The translations under genes were made by a program, and so were the position numbers. Below the pieces are notes generated by a model. The model worked only from the letters and a program-made list of their open reading frames with translations. It was not told where the DNA came from and did no database searches. From CG2-30-44-17 sp964344725 (GTDB lineage Bacteria > Patescibacteriota > Gracilibacteria > UBA1369 > UBA12470), in NCBI GenBank assembly GCA_964344725.1, contig CAYFOI010000005.1:1-48709 (forward strand): a DNA stretch of 48,709 nt, in the 5' to 3' direction. Below, one piece after another: positions 6,965-15,578 of this stretch (position 1 is its first letter; every line of letters starts with the position of its first letter).

Positions 6965-7867
6965 TTAGTGGGGCAATGTTACCTTTAAGTTTCTAATAAT
7001 TCCAGCGAACTTAGCCCTTTTGATAGGGCTTTTTTGGAATTTTTTATTAAACTCTTCTTCACTCTTCGGGATGTCGCCCAAAGACAAATTACTCAATTGC
7101 TGCCCTTTGCTATCTGCTATCTGCGCTCTAACGTTATGAGGACAAACCTCCTGGCAAACATCGCATCCAAAACAAAAATTCTGACCGGCAACCATTGCCG
7201 ATTCTGCAGGCGTAAACGCGCCCCTTTTCTCAATTGTTAAATAGGAAATACATTTTCTTGCATCTAAACACTTTTCAGACAATGCCCCAGCTGGACATGC
7301 GTCAATACATCGTGTGCAATCGCCACAATTTCCGGTGCACGACCTTTCGCTCTCACGCAGAGCTAATTTTGTAATCACAACCCCAGCAAAAACCCAAGAA
7401 CCAAATTCTTTAGTAATTAAGCAGGTGTTCTTGCCAATAAAACCGAACCCAGCTTTTACAGCAAAATATCTTTCAAAAACAGCACCTGTATCGACATACC
7501 ATTTCGCATCAGGATCCCCTAACTCATTAACATGCTGAGCAAGAGCCGTAAGTTTTTCTCCCATGACTTCATGGTAGTTATCGCCCCACGCATATCTCGC
7601 GACTTTCCCTCCATCATTTTCATGATCACCAGGATAATAATTTTTGCCAACTACGATAACGCTCTTAGCCTCTGGCAAAATCTTGCAAACATCCCCCCTC
7701 TTTTCCAAAGATCGTTGAAGCCAGTCGCTCATCCCTGCGCCCTTGCCGTCATCAAGCCACTGACTAAAAAACGCAAACTCTTTCTCGTCAACATGAGTGT
7801 TGGTTATGCCGAACAAGTCAAAGCCCAGTCTGGTAGCACAAGAACGGATTTTTTCTTCAATTCCCAT
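6965..7867 (-). CDS. queG: Epoxyqueuosine reductase QueG
   Basis: The 300-residue protein has the cobalamin-dependent QueG layout. It has an N-terminal RLGFDLFGIT, a central KWYVDTGAVFERYFAVKAGFGFIGKNT holding the catalytic Asp region (about 122-148), and two 4Fe-4S clusters, CTGNCGDCTRCIDACP (about 178) and CFGCDVCQEVCPHN (about 232). QueG reduces epoxyqueuosine to queuosine at tRNA wobble position 34. Upstream queuosine genes are not in this window, so salvage or distant genes are needed. It is somewhat shorter than E. coli QueG (379 aa), lacking the C-terminal HEAT-like part. A shared divergent promoter lies at 7871-7923. Confidence 0.9.
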   Translation of the reverse strand: MGIEEKIRSCATRLGFDLFGITNTHVDEKEFAFFSQWLDDGKGAGMSDWLQRSLEKRGDVCKILPEAKSVIVVGKNYYPGDHENDGGKVARYAWGDNYHEVMGEKLTALAQHVNELGDPDAKWYVDTGAVFERYFAVKAGFGFIGKNTCLITKEFGSWVFAGVVITKLALRESERSCTGNCGDCTRCIDACPAGALSEKCLDARKCISYLTIEKRGAFTPAESAMVAGQNFCFGCDVCQEVCPHNVRAQIADSKGQQLSNLSLGDIPKSEEEFNKKFQKSPIKRAKFAGIIRNLKVTLPH

Positions 7868-7870
7868 AGC

Positions 7871-7899
7871 TTTACACAGATGTAAGTGGCTCGTATTAT
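7871..7899 (+). promoter_or_regulatory. hpf promoter, overlapping the queG promoter
   Basis: TTTACA (7871-7876), a 17-base spacer and TATTAT (7894-7899). The start point would fall near 7906, 24 bases before the hpf ATG. The -10 is the same base pairs, offset by one, as the queG -10 on the other strand. Confidence 0.6.
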
Positions 7900-7923
7900 A
7901 ACAACGACAAATCCCATAAACAA
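7895..7923 (-). promoter_or_regulatory. queG promoter, overlapping the hpf promoter
   Basis: On the minus strand TTGTTT (7918-7923), a 17-base spacer and TATAAT (7895-7900) with an extended TG (TGTTATAAT). The leader to the queG ATG would be about 20 bases. Confidence 0.65.
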
Positions 7924-7929
7924 AAAAAC

Positions 7930-8241
7930 ATGCAGGTAAACATTGTTACGAAACGGCTAGGAGAGAGGGATAAGAAGGAATTCACAGACTATTTAGAGAA
8001 AAAGTTGTCTCGCCTGGAAAAACTAACTACCCACTTTGCCGAAGACGCAATATTACTCACGGCAACCATGGAACACTTTGAGAAACACGATGCGTACAAA
8101 GCCAATCTAAGGCTAGAAATACCTTCCCATACATTAGTCGCAGAAGAGTCTTCTCATTCCATAACTAAGGGGCTGGATGATGCTATCGACAGACTAATAG
8201 CTCAGCTAAAGGATCATCTGGATAAATTAAGAGGTAGATAA
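7930..8241 (+). CDS. hpf: Ribosome hibernation promoting factor, short form
   Basis: The 103 residues match the S30AE/HPF domain: MQVNIVTKRLGERDKKEFTDYLEKKLSRLEKL, then beta strands and SITKGLDDAIDRLIAQLKDHLDKLR. There is no C-terminal dimerisation domain, so this is the short HPF/YfiA class, which binds the 30S decoding centre in starved cells. It stands first in a plus-strand block with rny 69 bases downstream. A promoter with a near-consensus -35 and -10 precedes it. Confidence 0.92.
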   Translation: MQVNIVTKRLGERDKKEFTDYLEKKLSRLEKLTTHFAEDAILLTATMEHFEKHDAYKANLRLEIPSHTLVAEESSHSITKGLDDAIDRLIAQLKDHLDKLRGR

Positions 8242-8247
8242 AAAGCC

Positions 8248-8275
8248 TTGCTGTACTGGACGATAGGCATATAAG
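8248..8275 (+). promoter_or_regulatory. Possible rny promoter
   Basis: TTGCTG (8248-8253), a 16-base spacer and TATAAG (8270-8275), 35 bases before the rny ATG. Confidence 0.45.
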
Positions 8276-8310
8276 TTAGTAAACTGTGGCTACTAATTAT
8301 TTTATGTACA

Positions 8311-9843
8311 ATGGAAGCAATTAATATATTACTGATAATAGCGGGAACTGCTATTGGTGCTGGAGTCAGCTTTATCGCTGTCCGTATCAACAAATGCTAC
8401 AAAGAAAAACTTGCTGAGCAAGAGCGAGAAATTTTAGCCAAAGCAAAAGAAGAAGCAAAGAAACTTATAGAAGAAACCAAATCCAAGACAGAAGAAATCA
8501 AGAAAAATGCACGCGAAGAAAATACCCATATGGAGAAACAGCTCGAAATGCTAAAAAAAGCTCTGAAATTCAAAGGGAATATTTTGGATAAACGCGAACA
8601 ACGAAACTCAAACATCAAAAGCACTCTCAATGAAGCCAAAAGAGATATACGCAAGTTCAAAGAAGAGATAGACGAAACAGAGGACAAGATGGTCGAGAAG
8701 CTGAAGGAAAAAACTAAACTCGATGGGGATAGCGCAAAAAAAATAATACTAGATAAATTTGATGCTGAGATGGAACTGAAACGAGGCAAGCTGCTTCAGA
8801 AAACAGAAGAAGACTTGGAGGAAGATCTTATCAACGTAAGCAAAAACATCTTAAGAGGAGTTATCCAAAAAATAACATCTCCAAGTTCGGTCGATAAAAA
8901 TTCAACAGCCGTCAAAGTGAAAAACGATCAATTCAAAGGTAGATTGATTGGCAAGGGAGGTAAGAACATAGAATATTTTGAAAGCTTACTTGATAGTGTA
9001 AGCATAATTTTTAATTTGGAACCCAACATCATTTATGTAGGGGGCCTTAATTTGGTGAACAGAAACATAGCCAAATTAGCGATAGAAGAATTAAAGAAAG
9101 GAAAGAAAGCTTTTGGCGAAACACAAATTAAAAAAGCTATTGATAACGCTCAAAAGAAAATCGATAAAGTAATCCTAAAAGCAGGGAAAGAGGCCATCCA
9201 AAAAGCCAATATAAAAATGGATGTACCAGAGGAATTAATAAAACTTGTAGGACGCTTGAAATTCCGAACAAGTTTTGGGCAAAATGTACTTCAACATTCC
9301 ATAGAGATGTCTGCTATGGCGGCTCTTATGGCTTCCGAAATAAATGCCGATGTCGAAAAAGCAAAAGTAGCAACATTTTTCCACGATATAGGCAAAGCAA
9401 TTGACCACGAAGTAGGAGGGTCACACGACGTATTAACAAAAGAAATATTAGAAAAATATAATTTCGATCCAGATATAGTGCATGCAGCATACGCTCATCA
9501 CGATGCTGAGCCTCAAAAAACAGCAGAAGCAATGTTGGTCAAAGCAGCGGACGCAATCTCAGCAGGACGCCCAGGGGCAAGGCAAGAATCTCTAACAAGC
9601 TACCTTGAAAGAATTCAAAAACTGGAAGAAGTTACAAAAGGATTTGAAGGTGTCAAAAAGTCTTATGCAATTTCAGCAGGACGTGAGGTAAGAGTAATTG
9701 TAGATGAAGAAAAACTCACCGACGAAGCTATGAAAGAACTAGCAGAGAAAGCTGCAAAACAAATCGAAGAAGACCTGGTTTACCCAGGCAAAATAAAAAT
9801 AAATGTAATAAGAAGAACAGAAGCAATAGATTACGCGAGATAA
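8311..9843 (+). CDS. rny: Ribonuclease Y
   Basis: The 510 residues show the full RNase Y order: one N-terminal membrane helix (about 4-24), a long charged coiled coil (about 28-190), a KH domain with RLIGKGGKNIEYFE (about 210-225), and an HD domain with TFFHDIGKAIDHEVGGSHD (about 354-372) that holds the catalytic metal site. The C-terminal block (VRVIVDEEKL, IKINVIRRTEAIDYAR) is also conserved. RNase Y is the membrane-anchored endonuclease that starts mRNA decay. The KH loop reads GKGG where most family members have GREG. ytxH and vanW follow closely. Confidence 0.96.
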   Translation: MEAINILLIIAGTAIGAGVSFIAVRINKCYKEKLAEQEREILAKAKEEAKKLIEETKSKTEEIKKNAREENTHMEKQLEMLKKALKFKGNILDKREQRNSNIKSTLNEAKRDIRKFKEEIDETEDKMVEKLKEKTKLDGDSAKKIILDKFDAEMELKRGKLLQKTEEDLEEDLINVSKNILRGVIQKITSPSSVDKNSTAVKVKNDQFKGRLIGKGGKNIEYFESLLDSVSIIFNLEPNIIYVGGLNLVNRNIAKLAIEELKKGKKAFGETQIKKAIDNAQKKIDKVILKAGKEAIQKANIKMDVPEELIKLVGRLKFRTSFGQNVLQHSIEMSAMAALMASEINADVEKAKVATFFHDIGKAIDHEVGGSHDVLTKEILEKYNFDPDIVHAAYAHHDAEPQKTAEAMLVKAADAISAGRPGARQESLTSYLERIQKLEEVTKGFEGVKKSYAISAGREVRVIVDEEKLTDEAMKELAEKAAKQIEEDLVYPGKIKINVIRRTEAIDYAR

Positions 9844-9869
9844 GCCAGCGAAAATAACATTCAAATCGC

Positions 9870-10139
9870 ATGACAGAAGAAGAAAAAAACAAGAAAGAAC
9901 ATATCGGTCACAAAGTCGACAAACTAGTAGTTGGTGCGATTATCGGAGGGGCTATCGGTTCGGTACTAGGTCTAACACTTGCCCCTAAAGAAGGAAAAAA
10001 AATTCGCAAAGACATAGCAGGAAAATCGAAAAAATTTATTAAAAATCATCAAAAAGAGATCAAAACAGCAGGCAAACTCACAAAAGAGACAGCATACGGA
10101 CTGTACAGACTGTTTCGGAATACCATCAGGAAAAAATAA
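9870..10139 (+). CDS. YtxH-type small membrane-associated protein
   Basis: The 89 residues have a charged N-terminus, a glycine-rich hydrophobic segment VVGAIIGGAIGSVLGLTLAP (about 22-41) followed by KEGKKIRKDIAGKSKKF, the characteristic YtxH pattern, and a basic helical C-terminus. The molecular function of the family is not established; some members are stress-induced in Bacillus. It is 26 bases after rny and 5 bases before vanW, so the three are probably cotranscribed. Confidence 0.75.
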   Translation: MTEEEKNKKEHIGHKVDKLVVGAIIGGAIGSVLGLTLAPKEGKKIRKDIAGKSKKFIKNHQKEIKTAGKLTKETAYGLYRLFRNTIRKK

Positions 10140-10144
10140 CAGGA

Positions 10145-12010
10145 ATGAAAAAACTCAAGATCAACTTCAAAATTGCGGCTACAACGGTAGGAGTATTAAC
10201 TATTTGGGCAGCTGTTTATATAGGGCAATTCGCTTATGCTAGCGTGATATATCCCAACACGTTCATAGGAGATACAAACTTGGGTGGAATGACACAAAAT
10301 GAAGCAGAAGAATCTATTGAAGCGCAGCTCAGCATGTTCATGTCTGAACCAGTCGTCGTAATTAACGGGGATCAAACATTTGAATTTAGCGCTGAAGAGC
10401 TAGGCATAATTTATGATTATGAAAGTATTAAAAACTCCTTGCCTACACTTTGGAACAAAAAAGGAGTGCTAAACGGACTGTACTATTCGCTTGCAACCAA
10501 CGATATCAATTTAAAAGTCACGATTGATGAAGAGCAATTAACAAGCGCAATATCGATTCTCTACACAGAATCAGAGCCACAAAACGCGTATTTATACCTC
10601 GACCAAGAAACAAACGAAATAATTATCCAGGAAGAACAAAACGGGCAGACGCTTAATGCCGAAGAACTCGTTACAAGTCTCGAAAGTAAATTCAAAAATC
10701 TCACGGAAGATGCAATAGAGCTTCAAATGGATACGTTATATCCGAACGTTACCACGTCTGACGTAGAACCATTTGCAGAGCTAGCAAAAGACGTATTTGC
10801 AAGCGTTATCACGATCTACTATGAAGACGAAGAATGGCTATTTGATCCAAATCAATACGCAAGTTCAATCACTTTTGGAACAAAATCATCTTTAGATCTA
10901 GAAGGCGCATTCGAGCCTATAGAAATAACATTAGAAAACACACAAGATCCTGAGGAAATAAAAAATAGCGACCTGATCAACAGCTCTCTAGAAATACAGA
11001 TAGAAGAAAGCGCCCTAAATGACATAAACAGCCAAATTAGCGAAGCAATAGAAGTGCCAGCAGAAGAAGTAGTCATAACAATAGATGAAAATGAAAACAT
11101 ATCTTTTGAAGGATCTGCTGTCGATGGAACAGCAATAAACGAAACATCTTTTAAATCTGCGCTAGAGCTTGCGTTAGAAAACGGCATTTTGGAGGTAGAA
11201 GTTCCAACAATGACAATACAGGGAGGGGTAAATATCCCAGAAGCGCTTCAGGAACTTGGCATTACGGAGCTTATAGCTACAGGCTACACAAACTTCTATG
11301 GCTCTCCGTACAATAGGCAAATGAACATCGCCGTAGGCATGAGCAAATTCAACGGGGTACTAGTCGAACCAGGAGAGGTTTTCTCGTTTTTAGATACGCT
11401 GGGAACAGTAGACGCTTCTACAGGATATTACAAAGAGCTAGTTATAACAGACAACGAAACCAGGCCAGAATATGGAGGCGGACTATGCCAGGTGTCATCA
11501 ACGATGTTTCGCGCAATTCTATACGGAGGACTTCCAATAGTAACACGATATGAACACTCATACGCTGTTTCATATTACGCCTATCCAAACGGATATGGAC
11601 TCGATGCAACAATATATCAACCATGGCCAGATTTACAGTTTGAAAACGACACAGAAAACTACATCTTGATACAAGCTTACTCAGAAGGAAGTGACGCTTA
11701 TTTTAAATTCTATGGGACAAGCGACGATCGAACAGTAACCATGGATGGTCCTTACTACAGCAACTATACATCACCACCAGCAGACATATTAATCTATACA
11801 ACAGAACTAGAGCCGGGTGTAACAATCAGGGAAGACAGCGCCCATACAGGGTTCGATGTTGATTGGTATCGGACAATAGCATTCGCTGACGGAACATCCG
11901 AAACAGAAAACATACACAGTCACTACCAGGCATGGCCAGCCAAATATTTGGTGGGGGTATCAGAAGAAGAATATGCTGAAATGGAAGACGAAGAAAATGT
12001 CGAAGAATAG
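10145..12010 (+). CDS. VanW family envelope protein
   Basis: The 621 residues begin with a signal anchor (about 9-30). Two repeats of a YoaR-like putative peptidoglycan-binding module follow (about 38-365; NTFIGDTNLGGMTQNEAEESI is typical of the first). The VanW domain lies at about 370-505 with GEVFSFLDTLG, EYGGGLCQVSSTMFRAILYGGLPI and YEHSYAVSYY. The C-terminus looks beta-rich. VanW proteins accompany some vancomycin-resistance clusters, but their biochemistry is unknown and no van genes are here; an extracytoplasmic wall role is inferred. Confidence 0.88.
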   Translation: MKKLKINFKIAATTVGVLTIWAAVYIGQFAYASVIYPNTFIGDTNLGGMTQNEAEESIEAQLSMFMSEPVVVINGDQTFEFSAEELGIIYDYESIKNSLPTLWNKKGVLNGLYYSLATNDINLKVTIDEEQLTSAISILYTESEPQNAYLYLDQETNEIIIQEEQNGQTLNAEELVTSLESKFKNLTEDAIELQMDTLYPNVTTSDVEPFAELAKDVFASVITIYYEDEEWLFDPNQYASSITFGTKSSLDLEGAFEPIEITLENTQDPEEIKNSDLINSSLEIQIEESALNDINSQISEAIEVPAEEVVITIDENENISFEGSAVDGTAINETSFKSALELALENGILEVEVPTMTIQGGVNIPEALQELGITELIATGYTNFYGSPYNRQMNIAVGMSKFNGVLVEPGEVFSFLDTLGTVDASTGYYKELVITDNETRPEYGGGLCQVSSTMFRAILYGGLPIVTRYEHSYAVSYYAYPNGYGLDATIYQPWPDLQFENDTENYILIQAYSEGSDAYFKFYGTSDDRTVTMDGPYYSNYTSPPADILIYTTELEPGVTIREDSAHTGFDVDWYRTIAFADGTSETENIHSHYQAWPAKYLVGVSEEEYAEMEDEENVEE

Positions 12011-12022
12011 CGAGACAATAAG

Positions 12023-12048
12023 AACCCGTAAATAGTAAGAAACGGGTT
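12023..12048 (+). other. Inverted repeat after vanW, overlapping the next promoter
   Basis: AACCCGT and ACGGGTT form a 7-bp stem with a 12-base loop. No T-run follows, so it is not a standard intrinsic terminator. Its 3' arm enters the TTGACA of the downstream promoter, which could make it an operator. Confidence 0.4.
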
Positions 12049-12074
12049 GACAAAGTTCAAAAAAAGAGTAAAAA
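12047..12074 (+). promoter_or_regulatory. Promoter of the orphan methyltransferase gene
   Basis: TTGACA (12047-12052), a 16-base spacer ending AAAAGAG, and TAAAAA (12069-12074). The same AAAAGAG-TA junction occurs at the ispG and dnaB promoters. Confidence 0.5.
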
Positions 12075-12104
12075 TACCGCCTAAAGTTTTAATATCAGCT
12101 CATA

Positions 12105-13943
12105 ATGGTAGCAAGGCCAGAAGAAGGCGAAGAAGTATATACTGAACCTGGTGAGGCAGATCCGAGTTTGCCTGACGTCCCAGGGGATGCGCAATGTGGC
12201 GTAGATCGGCAACCACTAGGAGATCTAGAAGGTGCAGAACCGCCTGACGCAACATCACCAGGCAATGGAGTTAGACCTCCAAGCCATGTTTTGAGGGTGC
12301 AAGCAGGTGACCCAGAAGAGCTAGAGCGAGTTCATGGTGAGCTACAAGCTGTACTAGCTCCATTAATTAAAACAGGTAAAGTAGTGTTAAATGTCCATAA
12401 TGAAGACACCATTATTTCGGGACATAAGGCTATAAGGGATAGGTCAGAAGACGCTGGGAGTACAGAGATGAGTAACTACATAGACATTGAAATGTATTTA
12501 GCTACGGAAGAGGATCACCCATTCTATCAAGAAATGCTTCGCGATCCTAGGAAGGGAGTTTTTCGCATGATAGGTGACGAAATTAAACATCTGAATGATA
12601 AAGGAGTTAAACATCCTAGGCTTGTAGATGTTGGTGCAGGACCGGGGATTATTTCGATGATGATAGCAGAGGAATTCCCAGAACTGGTGGTAATGCCTGT
12701 AGAGGTAGATGTAAAAGAGTACAATGAATACCTTCTGCCGAGAACAAAGGGGTCGTTTTACATAATGGATGGACGAATCAAGGTGGAGCAATTCCCGCCA
12801 AACGTATGTCCGATAATGGCCGACATCAGAAATCTAGAAATACCAGAGCCAGGAGCTCATATAATTGTGTGTACATTTGCTTTCCACCATTTTAAGCCTT
12901 GGGAAAAATGTCGAGCTATGAGACAGATGAAAAAAATGCTTGACGCTGCTGTAAAGCATAACCCTGATATAAAACCAATAATAATAATCGCAGATGAGCA
13001 CATAGGAGGCAATAGAATACCAAGAAATATGCAAGAAGCAAAAGACTGGGTAGGGAATCTGCACACGCACTTTATCAGTCGGATGCGAAGAAGAGGTAAC
13101 CAGTTAAACAAAGCATATAAACAACTTTATAGACGCGAAGGATTTCAAGGCGAAGATGAATGGATAAGCGCATTGCTAGACGTACAAACAGAGTTAGAAC
13201 GAAAACAATCTATAGAAGAAATTGAAGGGCAAGGGCATTTAATTACAGAGGAACGAAGATTAATGAAGATAGCAGAAGCTCATTTAGAAGTGTTAAAGGC
13301 TAGAGCTCTCCAAAGAAACGAAGAAAAAAACCAAGAAGTCGGAGAAAGTAATTTAGAAGATTTAGCTAAATTCTTAATCAAAGCACATAAAGAAGGGCTA
13401 CTAGAAGGCATAATAAGCGCAACAGAAGGCCTTGATGAAATAATAAGCAGCCTTGATGAGGCCGAAGATATTGACAACGCAATAGAAGACCTTATAGAAG
13501 ATCTTGGCGATGATCCGAGTTCGGTGTTAGCAAGAATACCTTATCCAAGTCCGATTCAATGGGAGAAAATCGTAAGAAGATGGGTCATAATGAGAGCAAT
13601 AGATCAAAATTTATCACTACGTGACACAGATAGTACTGATAAAATGAAATATGCAGAAGAATGCAGTGACGAAGAAATGATCGCATTAGAAGAAGCGCTG
13701 CATGCAAGAGGAATAAAATTGCCAGAAGTTGGAGAATGCAAAATAACAGCCCAAGAAGAGCACCAATGTGCAATAGCAGCAGGGCTGAAAAGATGTGCTT
13801 TTCACAGAATAGGTCCGCCTAGGCAAGAAACAAATCTACGCGCAGTCGATGGTGCTCATAATGAAGAAGGCGTAGACACAGCAGCATATTACGATCCGCG
13901 CGAAATATCAGCACCAGCTGGAGCAAGTCTTGCAGAAGAATAA
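12105..13943 (+). CDS. Orphan protein with a class I SAM methyltransferase domain
   Basis: The 612 residues have a disordered acidic/Pro-rich N-terminus (about 1-65). A Rossmann methyltransferase core follows: motif I RLVDVGAGPGIISMMIAEEF (172-191), an acidic residue after strand 2 (VEVD, about 199-202) and ADIRNLEIPEPGAHIIVCTFAFHHF (about 229-253). A long, mostly helical, highly charged C-terminal half (about 300-550) has no family I recognise. The substrate is unknown. The gene stands alone between vanW and a convergent TPR gene and has its own TTGACA promoter. The methyltransferase fold is fairly sure, the role is not. Confidence 0.75.
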   Translation: MVARPEEGEEVYTEPGEADPSLPDVPGDAQCGVDRQPLGDLEGAEPPDATSPGNGVRPPSHVLRVQAGDPEELERVHGELQAVLAPLIKTGKVVLNVHNEDTIISGHKAIRDRSEDAGSTEMSNYIDIEMYLATEEDHPFYQEMLRDPRKGVFRMIGDEIKHLNDKGVKHPRLVDVGAGPGIISMMIAEEFPELVVMPVEVDVKEYNEYLLPRTKGSFYIMDGRIKVEQFPPNVCPIMADIRNLEIPEPGAHIIVCTFAFHHFKPWEKCRAMRQMKKMLDAAVKHNPDIKPIIIIADEHIGGNRIPRNMQEAKDWVGNLHTHFISRMRRRGNQLNKAYKQLYRREGFQGEDEWISALLDVQTELERKQSIEEIEGQGHLITEERRLMKIAEAHLEVLKARALQRNEEKNQEVGESNLEDLAKFLIKAHKEGLLEGIISATEGLDEIISSLDEAEDIDNAIEDLIEDLGDDPSSVLARIPYPSPIQWEKIVRRWVIMRAIDQNLSLRDTDSTDKMKYAEECSDEEMIALEEALHARGIKLPEVGECKITAQEEHQCAIAAGLKRCAFHRIGPPRQETNLRAVDGAHNEEGVDTAAYYDPREISAPAGASLAEE

Positions 13944-13959
13944 ATACCAGCTTGCCTTC

Positions 13960-14709
13960 CTAAGCAAGCAACTTCTTAACATCCTTATTATAAGGATCCA
14001 ATTCTAAGAGTCTCTTTGCTGCAACGCGCAACTCATCATCCATGCCAAGTTTTTTGTAATACTCAGTAAGTGCCCAAAGATAATCTTTATTTCTAGGTGA
14101 TTTGCGACTAGCTTTTTCAAAATTCGCAAGAGCCTTCTCGTCATTAGAGAGCTCACGATAAACGTGTGCCAAATTTGCAAATCGTGCTGCCCGACTATCA
14201 TCCATAGACAGTGCATTCTCATAAGCCTCTGCCGCTTCGAACAGCCTACCTTGATTATACAAAGCCAGTCCAAGGTTGCTGTAATAAACAGGATCTTTTT
14301 TTAGATTAACAAGTTTGTGAAAAAAGAACTCTGCTTTGGAATGATTCTCCTGCTTCAAATAAGTAAGACCTAGATGCAAATTAGCATCAATATGAGTCTC
14401 ATCTATAGCTAGAATTTTGATAAAACATTGTTCAGCCTCATCAAATTCTTTCCTGGAAAAAAGAGTCTCCCCTTTTTTAAAGAGCTTGCGAATATCATCA
14501 GTCTTAGGGATTTTTTTGGTAGGTTGTTCAGGAACCTCTTTATCTTCTGCCTCTTCGTTCTTCAGCTCTTCTCTCTTCTTTCTCTGCTCATCTCTCTCGA
14601 GCTTTTCTTGCATTTTGTTTTGTGCAAGAACCAAAAAAAGCCTCCTAACAAATGTTATGCTAAGAAAAATAGTGCCACCTAATACAATAATAAGTTTTAA
14701 TAAAAACAT
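13960..14709 (-). CDS. Membrane-anchored TPR protein
   Basis: The 249 residues start with one membrane helix (about 3-28). A charged Lys/Glu linker follows (about 32-70), then three to four tetratricopeptide repeats (about 80-245), for example DEAEQCFIKILAIDETHIDANLHLGLTYLKQ and YYSNLGLALYNQGRLFEAAEAYENAL. TPR arrays bind other proteins; the partner is unknown. It follows ricT by 6 bases and is probably the last gene of holB-ricT-TPR. It converges on the methyltransferase gene with only 16 bases between stops. Confidence 0.85.
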   Translation of the reverse strand: MFLLKLIIVLGGTIFLSITFVRRLFLVLAQNKMQEKLERDEQRKKREELKNEEAEDKEVPEQPTKKIPKTDDIRKLFKKGETLFSRKEFDEAEQCFIKILAIDETHIDANLHLGLTYLKQENHSKAEFFFHKLVNLKKDPVYYSNLGLALYNQGRLFEAAEAYENALSMDDSRAARFANLAHVYRELSNDEKALANFEKASRKSPRNKDYLWALTEYYKKLGMDDELRVAAKRLLELDPYNKDVKKLLA

Positions 14710-14715
14710 AGATTT

Positions 14716-15576
14716 CTAATTAACATCACCATTTAAACTGGAATCTGACGACTCGTCCTTGGGAGGAGTAAATTTCTTGATATCTGACGTAGATGCTGTA
14801 AAAAAATCACCATCCTTCTCAAGACGTATCTTCTGGTTCAAAACGTCTGCACCGCGCAGCCTTCCTTTTCGCTTATCTTTCAATATGACCTCGCTCATCA
14901 TCGGAGGAATGTTTTTTCTAAGCTCGCTGTATTCTTTGGCTTCATAAGAAAGACAACACATAAGCTTCCCGCAAACTCCAGAAAGCTTCTCACTACCCTT
15001 ATTAGACATGCCTTGAGCTCGGACCATATCCATTGTAATACTGCCTAACTTGCCTACGACTTGTCCGCAACACAAAGCCCGACCACATTTGCCAAATCCA
15101 CGAATAAATCTGGATTTGTCACGTGGTCCTATCTGCTGAAGGTGAATTTGCTTTTGGAATTTTCTTGCAAGCTCCTTAACTAGCTCACGGAAATCAACTC
15201 GCTCATCGGATGTAAACACGAAATTAATCTTATTGCCATCCAAGGAATATATCGTATCAACGAGATGCATGTTGAGCTCAAATTTTTCGATCAACTCCCT
15301 GCAAACCGATGCAGCCTGCAAAGCAGACTCTTTGTTAGCGTTAAGCCTTTGCACGTCGTTGTCGGTAGCTTTTCTTAACACGGAATACCCATCCGAAACA
15401 TCGTCTCCAGCAGCTTCAGTATTAGCCATGATAACCCGGCCCATTTCATTGCAGCCTTCATCATCCGAAAAAACAACAATGTCCGATTTTTGATACTGAT
15501 CATCTTCCCCTGCTGCGATATAGATAGTTTTATAATGGAAAAAGGATGATATGCCATGAACCTTAACTTTTGTCAT
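14716..15576 (-). CDS. ricT: PSP1-domain protein, RicT/YaaT type
   Basis: The 286 residues carry the PSP1 domain, with the cysteine-rich signature FGKCGRALCCGQ (about 161-172) and GVCGKLMCCLSYE (about 199-211) and the preceding QIHLQQIGPRDKSRFIRGFG. In Bacillus RicT (YaaT) is part of the RicAFT iron-sulfur complex that directs RNase Y cleavage. An RNase Y gene lies at 8.3 kb, so a similar link is possible but inferred. The position directly after holB is the same as in Firmicutes. Confidence 0.9.
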   Translation of the reverse strand: MTKVKVHGISSFFHYKTIYIAAGEDDQYQKSDIVVFSDDEGCNEMGRVIMANTEAAGDDVSDGYSVLRKATDNDVQRLNANKESALQAASVCRELIEKFELNMHLVDTIYSLDGNKINFVFTSDERVDFRELVKELARKFQKQIHLQQIGPRDKSRFIRGFGKCGRALCCGQVVGKLGSITMDMVRAQGMSNKGSEKLSGVCGKLMCCLSYEAKEYSELRKNIPPMMSEVILKDKRKGRLRGADVLNQKIRLEKDGDFFTASTSDIKKFTPPKDESSDSSLNGDVN

Positions 15577-15578
15577 GT

